NCBI RefSeq assembly: GCF_003265705.1
Contig: NW_020313140.1
Span: 2,302,953 to 2,366,952, forward strand
Length of the DNA: 64,000 nt
Direction: 5' to 3'
Source: Callorhinus ursinus
Taxonomy: Eukaryota; Chordata; Mammalia; Carnivora; Otariidae
A model generated the notes under the pieces. It was not told the origin of the DNA. It saw only the letters and a list, made by a program, of their open reading frames with translations, and searched no databases. A program made the translations under genes and the position numbers. This document shows positions 44,501 through 56,500 of the stretch, one piece after another. Position 1 is the first letter of the stretch. Every line of letters begins with the position of its first letter.

Positions 44501-47500
44501 CTACAAAAAAAAAAAAGTCAAACATCTGTGTTTCAAAGGATGCCATCAAGGAGGTAAATAGACAACCCGCAGAATGAGAAAATATTTGCAAACGTTATGT
44601 TTCGTAAGGGACTTGTATCCCGAATATATATAAAAAAAGATCTTAAAAATCAACAATAAAAGGATGAATAACCCCAATTAAAAAACAGGAGAGGGGGCGC
44701 CTGGGTGGCTCAGTTGTGAAGTGTCTGCCTTCGGCTCAGGTCATGATCCCAGGGTCCTGGGATCGAGCCCCACATCCGGCTCCTGCTTGGCGGGAAGCCT
44801 GCTTCTCCCTCTCCCACTCCCCCTGCTTGTGTCCCCTCTCTCGCTTTGTCTCTCTCTGTCAAATAAATAAATAAAATCTTTAAAAAAACAAACAAACAAA
44901 CAGGAGAGGAGAGGAGGGGCGCCTGGGTGGCTCAGTCAGTCAAGTGTCCGACTCCTGGCTTCAGCTCAGGTCATGATCACTGGGTGGTGGGATCAAGCCA
45001 CACGTCAGGCTCTGCGCTCAGTGTGGAGTCTGCTTAAGACTCTCTCTCCCTGTCCCTGTGCCCGTTTCCGCTGTGCACACTAAGTCTTAAAACAAAAACA
45101 AAAAACAGGAGAGGATCTGAACAGACATTTCTCCAAAGAAAATAGGTAAATGGCCAATGACAAGCACATGAAAAACTGCTCAATATCATTAGCCATCAGA
45201 AAAATGCAAATCAAAACCACAAACCCATTAGGATGGTTGTAATGAAAAAGCTGCACAACGACAGGTTGGGAAGCCTGTGAAAGCACTAGAAGCCTCCCCC
45301 ACAGCAGGTGGCAACGGAAACTGGCTGCAGTCACTCCGGAAAGTAGTTCCGCAGGTCCTCACCAAGTTAGAGATGGAGTTACCGTTCGACCGGCATCTAC
45401 TCTTAGGTATATATACCCAGGAAAATTGAAAACCTGTGTCCAGGTAAAAATCTCTATGTGAATGTTCACAGCAACTCTTTTCACAATAGACAAAAAAGCA
45501 GAAACAAATCAAATGTCCATCGCTGGGTGAACGGATAAACAAACTGTGGTATATCTAGACAGTGGAGTATTATTTGGGCATAAAAAAAGGAAGTTCTGAC
45601 ACAAGCTACAGCAGGGATAAACCTTGAAAACACTACACTAAGTGACAAAGCCAGTCATGAGAAACCACACACGCTGTATGATTCCATTTATACAAAACAT
45701 GCAGAATAAGTAAATCTATAAAGACAGAAAGCAGATCCGTGGTTGACAGGGGTGGGGTGAAAGGGACAATGGGAAGGTGACTGCTAACTGGGACATGGTT
45801 TCTCTTGCAGGTGATGAAAATTTTCTAAATTAGCCAGCAGCAACAATTGTACAACTTGGGGAATATACTTTAAACCACTGAATTGTGGTTTTAAAGCAAG
45901 CAACACATGGAAGGCCGTGGTGGTGACAGCCGAGGGCGGGGGAATCAGTGTGCGTAGGAGAGGCTCTCCAGGACACCTTCTCCAATGTGGGGACCACACC
46001 CACCTGGCCCTCAGGTAGTACAACAGGTGGTAGCCAATCTTGGGCTGTTTTTGATAGAGCTCAGAGAGAAGATCCAGAAGCAGAGAGAAGCTGCTGTTGT
46101 CTTCCTGCATTTGGCACAGGTTCCTGGAGGGGGAGGGGGAGGGGGGAGCAGAGCTGTATGTAGGGCGACTCTCCTGTGGAGGCATGAGCTACCTGTGCCC
46201 ACTGCATATCCCTCCCCTCTGGAAAAGGAGTCCCATTACCCTAGGACAGAAGCATAGGACTGCTGAGAGAAGGACAGATGGCCCAGCAGTGTCTCCTACA
46301 GCTGGACCCTTACCTAAATATTAGGTAGAGAGGCTTTCCCACAGACTCCTCCAGGGACCTGCAAGAGGAGGGTGACATCTAAGAGTCCACATGAGTAGAG
46401 AAGATGGGCTGCAGGCAGACATTAGGGAGGCTAGATGCCAGCCTGCTCCTTTCCAAACCAAAGGTCAACTTCCTGCTGTCCCAGAGGCTCGGTCACAGAG
46501 AAGACAGATCCCTAACATACACCACAGTCTGGGTAGTGACTGTCACTGAAAATAAGATGCCTGGGGCGCCCAGCTGGCTCAGGTGGAGGAACATGCAACT
46601 CTTGATCTCGGGGTTGTGGGTTGGAGCTCCCATGTTGGGTATAGAGATTGCTTAAAAATAAAATCTTTAAAAAAAAAAAAAAAAGAGAGAAAAAGAAAAT
46701 GAGATGCCTGCCCTTCTGGGAGGGTCCAGGCAAGGGTCCAATCCCACCTACAGCAGCAAGGGCTGGGCACACAGGAAGGGGCCCTAGTCTCTGCCCCACG
46801 CTCCGCATTCAGCAGACAAAAATGAATCCTTAAGTGAATCAGCACACGTGAGAATAAAAACAAGTAAAGAGAGGGGCGCCTAGCTGGCTCAGTCGGTGGA
46901 GCATGTGACTCCTGATCCCAGGGTCTGAGTTCAAGCCCCACGCTGGGTGTAGAGATTGCTTGAAAATAAAATCGTGAAAAAAAAAAAAAAGTAAAATAAG
47001 TGAAGATTATTTCTCTCAGGTCTACAGCAAGATGCCTCCTGGACTAGGGCTCTAAGAACATACTTCTGGCTCCCAGAAGCCAGTGGGTAGGTGGAGGGGT
47101 CAGGAAAGATAAGCCTTACTCCTCGGTGATCTCCTCAGGCAACACCTCCCCTCGAAAGTGGGCCTTGAAGAGCTCCTGTAGGCAGGAAGCAAGGACAGAC
47201 AGCTGCTCCGAGTCAAAGTCTTCCTGGTGGTGAGACAAGTGAGCAGGTATCACCACGGGACCCAAGCCTTACTGCCCCCACGACCCGGAGCCTCTGCACT
47301 CAATCTGCTTCCACCTCCAGGATCAACAAAGCCCTGCGCCACCAGAGGGGACCCATCTTGAGGACGGGAAGAAGTCAGCTGCCTGGGTGGGGGAGTTCTG
47401 CGCTGCGTGGGCTAGGCTGCTTCCTCCTCAGGGGGTGGGATCTCCTCACCTCTAGGACCTGGTCCACGATTTCCTGCATGACCTCACACTGGGCCTCGGT

Positions 47501-50500
47501 GTCACTGTAGTGCAGAATTGAGAGGAAATCTCAGGGACGTAATGACAGCAGAGGGCAGGACACTCAACCAGCAAAGCCCACTCATGCACAGACAAAACAA
47601 AGGAGCTCTGTATGAATCCGGGCTTGGGTCGGGGAAGCTTTAGGGCCCAATTTGCTACTCTCTGGGAAGAGGCCCTAAAGGAAAGGAAATCCCCATCATC
47701 CCACTTTGGTTCTCAGAGACTCTTGTCCTCAGAACCTACAGAGTGAGACCTGCATGCTGGGGAACGAGGCTTCCTTCCCCCAGCCCATACCCCCCAACCC
47801 AAACTGCAGAAGGCACATTGCGGAGCTTCTACTACCTCTCCATACTCCCCACCACCCCCACCAGGTAGCAGGGAGAAAGCCTGGGGCTGAGCCTCCTGAG
47901 GCTGAGGACAGGAGCTGCACCCACCTCCCCTTCTGGAGCTGAAGCACTTTGTCCCTTAGGGACTCATCCAGTTGGTCAAGATAAGGGGTGATATCAACTG
48001 GCTCCTCCACAACTGTCTCCTTGATAGGGTGGAAGCGAAACTCTCTCTTCTTTCCTGAAGGGAATGATTCAGGAAAGCGGTCATTTGCCCAGACACCAGC
48101 AGCAGGGACAGCCCCACACGCCAGGTGTGCATGTGCCCTGGATGTGGACACACCCAGCCTTAGTAGCACACAAGGGCAGGGGCCACTCCTCCTTCTCTCC
48201 CTCCTGCTTCAGGGCCAAGGGCAGGGCTCTGCGCCCTGGAGTCCCATCCAGTAACCCTGCTAACGAGACTAACGCGGGGGGCCAAGGCAACAGAGAGGCG
48301 CAGAGAGGCTGCTCCTGCCACCTGGTCCTCTTAGGGGTGATGCCACCCAGAGCCCCTTCGCTGCTGAGCCCACCTCTGCTGCTGAGGTCCTCCTCATCGT
48401 CACTGAAGGCTGCCTCTGCGTTGTCATAGCAACCCTCATCCTTGTCTGACATGTGGTTGTCCATCTCCACAGAAACCGGCTCCTCAAGTTTGACTTAGGA
48501 GGAAAGAGACAAAGCATTTGATGGCCTCCTGTGACCTAACATGCCTAACTTGGGGGGCAGGTGGATTATAGACCCTGGAAGGACAGACATCTTGTCCTCA
48601 CAACCTTTCACGACTTGCAGGGCAATTTTGCCAGGAATAAGAATGGTACAGGAAATGCCTGCTGTGCTTAGCTTGCATTGACAAGTAGGTAAGACCAGGG
48701 ACAGTCCCAAGTACTCTTCACTTTAAAACCAAGCTGGGAAGTTCTGCTTGGCTTAAGCCTTACCCCAAAAGAAAAAAGGGTGTATGTGTATAACTGGGAG
48801 CAAGAGTTGAGACCCAACATGACCACCTCTCATCAGGACTCAGGGCCCGGGGATGGGAAGAGAGAAGAGTCGCACGAAGTTACAGTGAGGCAAACACAAA
48901 TACCCATGAAAGCCTTCCCTATGCAGGGTAGGCTACTGAGTGAAGACACAGGAGCTGAGGAGCAAGAGAGGTCAGTAAAAGTCAGGTAAGATCAGATAGA
49001 GAGGGAGAACCAAGGAAGACAACACAAAAACTCATTAAAGAGAAAGTGCGGAACAAAAACCTGAAATGGACAGTCACAGAGGTGAAGAATCGCCCCGGGG
49101 CGACATACATGGGGCTCCAGGCTGAGAGCCCTGGGTGTCTCCATCCCTCTTCTCAAACAGGTAATAGAATGGGAGGGCCCCATACCTTCCACTGGTGGGC
49201 TAGGCGAACTGCAGAACTCGGGAAACTTCTCCCTCAGCATTGCCCGAAGCTCCTTATCCAATTTAGGGTTGTCAAATAGGGGAGCCAAATGCCTGGGGAG
49301 GGGGGGAACATGAATGAAGGTCAACATCAGAGCTCGCCACTTCAGTTGGAGAGACAGGTCTATGCCCAGCCAGTGCAGCTGGGCCATACTCAGACCCCTG
49401 GAATGTGACAAGACCAAAATTTCTCTAAGTGTCAAGAGGACATAGTCTCAGCAGTCTGGGGCAGAGCCAGTACTTCCTGTCAGGAAAAGTCAGCAGCGCT
49501 AGGACAGTATCTGAACGTGCGTGACCGAGTGACACATGAGAAAACAGCCCCTCCCCGCTGCTTACAGACACGTAAAGTTCTTACGCCAAGACCCGTTTCT
49601 CCACAATGTGGTTGAGGGAGGAGAACACACCCTGTCGCACATGGCCCTCCAATGGTGGATAGAAGTTGGGAATGATCTGGAAGGGAAGAAAGGAAGCAAA
49701 GAATGAGCACACAACACAGAGTGTTCTGCTGAACTAGAGCTAAAAAGCTGCTTCAGTTTTGATCAGAAAACACAAGTATGGCTGCAGAAAAGTCTGGAAT
49801 ATTCCTCACCATTTCAGGTTGCTAAAATGGTTAATTCTTCCTAGACCTGGTTGCCCCTCACAGGGACCAGATTCTACCTTAAGTCATTATCCCTGAGGTC
49901 AAAAAAAACCATGGAAAGATCCCACGGGACATGGCAGGAATATGGAAGGGGAGCATTCACTAACCTGGGGGGTAGGACCTATGACCACAGCTGCTCCCAC
50001 AATGAAGGGCACTGAGAAGACCTATTTGTGGGCCTATAAGGTGAAGGGGACACACACTTACACGGCACATGAAGTCCAGGAGTGTGGCAGTGATGGCTGG
50101 GTGTGGCTTCATGGAGTGGTGCATGACCAGGATGGCCGGTTCTGGGGAAGGTGGAATGAAAGGGCCCCCACATCAGACAGTCTGTTCCCAGCTCCATGAA
50201 ACAAGGCATCAGTACTTATGCATGGTTCGGGAGAAAGCTGTATCCCTACCCCCTAGTCCCACTGAGCAGACCCAAAAGCAGACAGGCCCCGAAACAGCTC
50301 CTAGCTCTCATCTCCCTTGTCCCCAGCATATAGCTTGGAGAATAGAAGTGGCAGGAGAGGAAAAGCAGGGTGTGGCACAGCCCTGTGCCTAGGCCCTCCC
50401 CACCAGAAGCCCAAGCATAAGCTCTAGGGCAAAACGGGGGGAGTGAGTGCTTGGCTTCATAAAAGCAATCTTCCTTCTACATCAAGGGAGCACTGGTGAG

Positions 50501-53500
50501 GAACAATGGAACTGCTCCCGGATAAGCTGCCTCTCCCCAGGCTGCCCTGAGATTTATGACTACTGTCACCAAGGCTAGGCGGGGGCTTGGGAGATGGGGG
50601 CGGTGTTGCCCGGTCTGGTCACATACCTATGTTCATAATGCTATCCTTGTCTGGGCTAAAGAACAGCCAGTCGTAAAACAGAGCCAGCTTGGCATTGGAG
50701 GCAGCAACATTTGACTGGAATAGAGAGGAGAAGGGAGGGCTGATTTCATCAACCAGCTCCCTTCCCTTCAGAAGCGCAAGGCAGCCTCCAGGGCCCACAC
50801 AACTGCCCATCTATGAAATAAATTCACTTCTTAGTGAGACAGATGGAACCCCCCAGGGGTGAGGGGCACACAAGTCTGCCTAAGAGTGCAAGTGGCCGTG
50901 TTCTCACTGACCAAGGGACCAGGGATTGACCTGGGTTCTCATACATCCAGAAGAACACATCCTTGATCCTAGAAAAGGAGCTGGGACCTCACTGACACAC
51001 ATTCAGACCAGCGCCTAGGCTGCCCCTGCTGGGCTCCCCAGGCACATTCCTGACTGAAAGACCCCCTAGGAACAGCCTGTTGTTGTGTCTGAATCAGCAC
51101 ATTCCAAGGACCCAGTTGGGGGGGGGGGTCAAAAGGCAACTAGAGGCCAGAGTGCAGACAATTTGGCGTTTCCCACCCAAGGAACAGGGAGAAAAATGCT
51201 GGGAAAGACATGGCTATGCCATGGAGTCCCTATGTTTGCATTAGTATCCAAAGCTGATGCCAAACGGTTGCCAAGTGAGGGTCTAAGGAACACAAGCCCT
51301 GAATCTGAGGAAGGAACCATTCAGAGGAATGACCATATATGGTTCTGAAAACTAAAAGGAAAGACGGGGAGGCCTGAGAAATCTGGGCTTAAGGATCGGC
51401 AGTAAAGGCGGAGATGGACCTGTTCAACCCCAAACCCAGATGGGGAATAATGAGTGTAGTCCACTTCGAGGGACACGGATGGAGGTTGGACGAAGGCGCA
51501 GACATTCAGCAGGAAGAAAGTGAAGGAAGGGCCCGTAGGGGTCAGGAGGCCAGGAGAGGCAGTTGGAGAGACAGGTCTAGGCCCAACCAGTGCAGCATGG
51601 AAGCATGGAAATAGGGGGAACTCAAGGGAAGAGGGCTCTTCACCACCCGAGAGCCTCCATCCCAAAGCCCAGCCCCTCACCGTGCATGTTGTCAGGAGCC
51701 AGCCAATGATGGCCCATCGGGGCAAGATATCTGAACTCAGCACTTCGTTAGAAGGGTGGACAACCCCACAGATGTAGCGAATGAGGTCACAGCGCAGAGA
51801 CTGACTGTCTGGGGTTGACAGGTACTGGCGCTGGAACCAATCCTGGTAACGCTTTTGTTGACCAAACCGCACCTGGAGGAAGGGGGCGTTGGAGAGAAAC
51901 TCGGAAGGAAGGGTGTGGTCTCCGGGCAGAGGAAAATGACACTAGGCTCGACCCAGACTTCAATCTCTTCCCTCCACTCATTCATAAACTCACTTTCTTC
52001 TTGACTTCTCCTCCTTTGGGAAGACTTCCTGATTTAAACAGTCCTTGACTGAAAAAAGTGCCGAGACTCTTTCTCACTCACCTCTTGTGCCAGGGATGCC
52101 TTCATTCCTGCCATCCACCTAATGTCCTAAACATTTACCCCCAACTGTGACTGCAGCCCATTTTTGGCTCCTTTCTCCTATTCTGGTCACAGAGGCTCTA
52201 GTCCTAAGCATCATCTTTTCTTATCTTCTGGAGCCCCTTGTGGCCAACAAGGAGTGTTCCTCGAGAACAAGAGTGGAGCCTGTTTGCCACTCAGCACTGA
52301 CAGAGCTTTCTGATGTTCAGCAACCTACGGGGTCACTATCTCAGGTACACAGACTCTCCAAACCTTCTTGCAGCAACTCCTTCCCCGATCACACTCTAAA
52401 GTGGTATAATAACAACACTAAGTAAGAGAGATGCAGTTTTCTCCCCTCTATTCCCCAAATTCAAACAAAACAGTGAGGAGAAGGAATAAAAAGAAAGAAA
52501 CAGGGGTAGTTGGTTGAGCATCTGTCTTCGGCTCAGGTCATGATCCTGGAGCCCTGGGATCGAGCCCCACATCAGGCTCCTGCTCCGTGGAGAGTCTGCT
52601 TCTCCCTCTCCCTCTGCCCCTCACTCTGCTCATGCTCTCTCTCACGAGTATGCTCTCTTTCTCAAATAAACAAATACAATATAAAAAAGAAAAGAAAAGA
52701 TACAACTAGATCAACACTGTCCAGCAGAACTTTCTGCAACGATGGTGCCTACTGAGCACTTAAAACGTAGCTAATGCAACTGAGGTACTGAATTTTTAAT
52801 TTTACCTAGCTTTAACTACTTTATTTATTTAAAAAAAATTTTTTTAAAGATTTTATTTATTTGACAGAGAGAGACAAAGTGAGAGAGGGAACACAAGCAG
52901 GGGGGAGTGGGAGAGGGAGAAGCAGGCTTCCCGCTGAGCAGGGAGCCCGATGCGGGGTTGACCTGAGCTGAAGGCAGACACTTAACGACTGAGCCAGCCA
53001 GGTGCCCCTAAAAAAAAAATTTTTTTTTTAAGATTTCATTGTCAGAGAGAAAGAGAGAGTGAGCATGAGCAGGGGGAGGGCCAGAGGGAGAAGCAGGCTC
53101 CCCACTGAGCCAGGAGCCCGATGTGGGACTCGACCCCAGGACCCTGGAATCATGACCTGAGCCGAAGGCAGACACTTAGGTGACTGAGCCACCCAGGCAT
53201 CCCCTTTTTTTTTTAAAGATTTTATTTATGTATTTGTCAGAGGGGGAGTGGCAGGCAGAGAGACAAACAGATCCCCCTCTGAGCAGGGAACTGATGCAGG
53301 ACTCGATCCCAGAACCCTGGGATCATGACATGAGCCGAAGGCAGACGCTTCACCGACTGAGCCACCCAGGCGTCCCCCCCCCCAATTTTTTTTTTTTTAA
53401 GATTTTGTTAAGTCATCTCTATATCCAACATGGGGCTTAAACTCATGACCCTGAGGTCAAGAGTCACACGTTCCACCAACTGAGCCAGCCAGGAGCCCCT

Positions 53501-56500
53501 TGCTTTAACTACTTTAAATTGTAACCCATGGCCAGTGGCTACCACATGGGGTAATACAGATCTGGAAGGCTCTCCTGCATGACTCAAGAAAACAAAAGTG
53601 GACTAGGCCAGTGGCTTCCCAACCCCCAGACTGGCTGTAGAGGAGCTGTTGCCTGGAAACTCTCTGTTAAAAACATAGATTCCTCAATCAGATTATCTGG
53701 GAGACTAGCATCTAGGAAGATGTATTTTTAACATGTTGCTCAAGTAATTCTGCCATAACTCAGCCATGTTTGGAAACCAAAAGGCCATAGCTCTCTTCCT
53801 GAGAACTCACATGCAGCCCAAGGAATAGGGGGTTTCCCAGAATGAACACTCTACCTTTTACAGTCCATTTCATACTTGTAAATTACATAATTTGTGTAAT
53901 TATTGGTTTAACGACGGTTTTAGACAGACTGGAATCTTCACAAGAGCTCCAACTGGATGTACCTCTTTTACTCAACCCTGTATTCCCAGCTCGTAGCACC
54001 CTGCCCAATGCCAGGTAGACTGGGTACCCACCTGACCACCACTCTGCCAGTCAGCACTCAGGGGTAAGGCATCTGCAGACTGGAGGAAGAAGCCCAGCCA
54101 ACCTGCAGCTTCTGTTCCTGCTACAAAAGGTTAGCTTACCCGGGAGGTCATGAAGAGGAGCTTAGTCTCCATGTCTGGGGTTAGACGACATGCTAGGAAT
54201 TTCCGGGATGTTCTTGACTGAAGAAGCTGCAGGATACCTGAATGAAGTGTGTAAGGGAAGAGAAAAGAGACAAGCCTGAGGACCAGAAGGAAAGAAGGCA
54301 GGTGGGGAACCTGGGCCAAGTTCTGATGGCCAGTGGTCTTGCTCTTGGGGAAATTCTAAGACAAGACCAAGAGAGGTCAAGCACAGATACAAGTGGGGGT
54401 TCTAACCAGCATCTGCCATGTTCTGTTCCAACCAACCACCATCCCCAGGACCCAGATATATTACTGCTCTTCTGCTCCTGGCCATCCAGAGCCCCCTACT
54501 CACATTATTCCAGTTGGCAACATGTGGAAAAGTTAGGGGAAAAACAGGGGAAACCCTAGCCTCTCTTCCTGCTCCTGATGGTCCCATCCCTGGGTCCTGG
54601 GATCAATGTGGTGTTGTGGTATAGGCACGGGCTCTGGAGTCAAACAGACCTGGATCCAAATCCTGCCTGTGACACTCACTAGCTGTGTAGCCTTGGGCAA
54701 ATTACTTAATCTCCTTGAACCTCATTTTCTTTATCTGTAAATGTGGAAAGTAAAATATCCATTTTACAGGGTTGTCCTGAGGATTAAATGAGTTAACATC
54801 CATGTGTCTAGCACACAGTAAGCACTCAAAACAACTCAACACATGTTCAATATAAGAGCAATACGATATAAGGGAGAACCAGGACTTTCCTCTCCTTCCT
54901 GACTCTCCAGGGCCTAGACAATTGTTTCCATGTGCACACCCATGTACATGCACACACGCAATCTACATATACACACATGCGTGCTGGAGGTGGGATGGGG
55001 ACCCTGAGAAGGGGAAAGAGCTATCGAAAAGACCTTGTCAGGGAGAAGCACAAAGAGACTCCCTCCGCTGAAGAGAATTTCGGCTAAGCTGGATCCTTGG
55101 AATTCAGAGGCAAGACTGCTCCCAGGGAGAAGCATTCATTCTCTTAAAAGGCTAATCCCAGCCTCTCTGCTGACTCAGTCTCACGAGCTGACCTCTGCCT
55201 CCCCTGCTGGACCCAGTGAGGCTGGAAGCTGGTCATCAGCTCACCTCCCAAGCCAAAGAGCTGCAGGGAAGGGAGGAGGGTGATCACAGTTCTGTCTCGG
55301 TTTTTCTTAGGAGCAATGGCAGCTGGAGTCTGCCAAGCAGGGGCTATCTGGGAACCACATGAATTATTCTATACCTCTGCCATTCCCACATTCAGCCGTA
55401 CTTGGCAGAGCCTGCCCAGTCCCAAGCTTCCTATATCTGGCGGTCAAAGCCTCTCCTACCTCCAGCCTCTACCCTCTGGATTCACACAGCACACATACAC
55501 TGACCTCCCAACTCCCAAGGGCAGGATGCCCTGGTCCTTACTTACCTGTGAACTGAGGACTTAAGGCCTGAGGGTTATGGATAATATCTTTCCAAAGCAG
55601 TTCAAATTCTGGTATCCTAGCAACATTCTGAAGTAGTCTTACAAGGTCCCGGCCAATCATTAAACACTCCATGAACTTGGTGAGGGGAGGAGGGACAGGA
55701 GAGAGAATAAAAACACAGACAGTTTACCTGCTGTAGGAAGGACCAAGGAGCAGCTTGTTCTAGGGAAGGAAGGAAAGAGGGTCCAAGGGACAACAGGGTT
55801 TCTTCTGGAACCAAAGGGGAAGAGAGCTGGAAGCTGGGGACTGACCTCAGAAGGACAGGCCATTGGAAACTACCAAAGCCCCGTTGACTTCCTCCTGAAT
55901 CTTTTCCCCTCCCCTCCCAGAATGGCTGTGATCCAGATGGAGAGAGACCATTCTAAAAGGGCAGGACTGGCAAGCTGAGCCCCAGATAACTTTCCCCAAC
56001 CCTCCCTAGTCCAACAGAACAATCTGTGATAATGGAAATGATCTCCATCTCTATGCTGTCCAAAAGGATAACTATATGTGTGGCTAATGAGCACTTGAAA
56101 TGTGGCTAAGTCAACTAAGGAACTGATTTTTTAATTTTATTTAATTTTAATTAACTTTAATTTAAATTGCCACATATGGGAAGTGGCTCCCACAGTAGAG
56201 ATCATAGCTCTGAGATATCGCTCGGGAGATCTGATAGCGGACAAATCACGATCCCACTTGACGACAGCCATCACCCAGGTGGGTAGGTGGGGAGGGTGAC
56301 ATAGTCGTGGCAGTTTATGTCCGTGGTGTGCAACAGTGTCTACGAAGCTGACCAGGAGAATCCCTAGGATGCCAGTCCAACAGACAGCTATTCTAGGAGC
56401 CAGGGCTATTCTGCATGGATTCCCCACCTCCCCCCTTTCTCTGTCTCAGAATGATGAAAAAACACCAGGTCTTGAACCACCTCTTTCTCTTCAAAATGAC

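Larger units (their letters stand above)
43930..45890 (+). mobile_element. old L1 (ORF2 to 3' end) split by four SINEs
   Basis: Pieces 43930-44040, 44235-44321, 44517-44693 and 45102-45890 read as one L1 on the + strand. The first encodes [13 protein letters not shown], like ORF2. Later pieces contain CAGACATTTCTCCAAAGAAA, GTATATATACCCAGGAAAAT and GATGAAAATTTTCTAAATTA, the order of ORF2 to 3'UTR. It lies antisense in a large INTS3 intron. Confidence 0.85.
52700..53575. mobile_element. hAT-type DNA transposon relic split by a SINE nest
   Basis: Left part 52705-52823 (CACTGTCCAGCAGAACTTTC, GAATTTTTAATTTTACCTAG) and right part 53502-53575 (CCATGGCCAGTGGCTACCAC). GCTTTAACTACTTTA occurs at 52809-52823 and 53502-53516 as the duplication made by the first SINE. 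Same family as the copies at 30536 and 56030. Confidence 0.65.

Noticed and set aside
51118..51129. G-run in an INTS3 intron (others near 40014 and 10365 as C-run)
   Set aside because: Simple low-complexity runs with no further structure. Their length may be a sequencing or assembly artefact.
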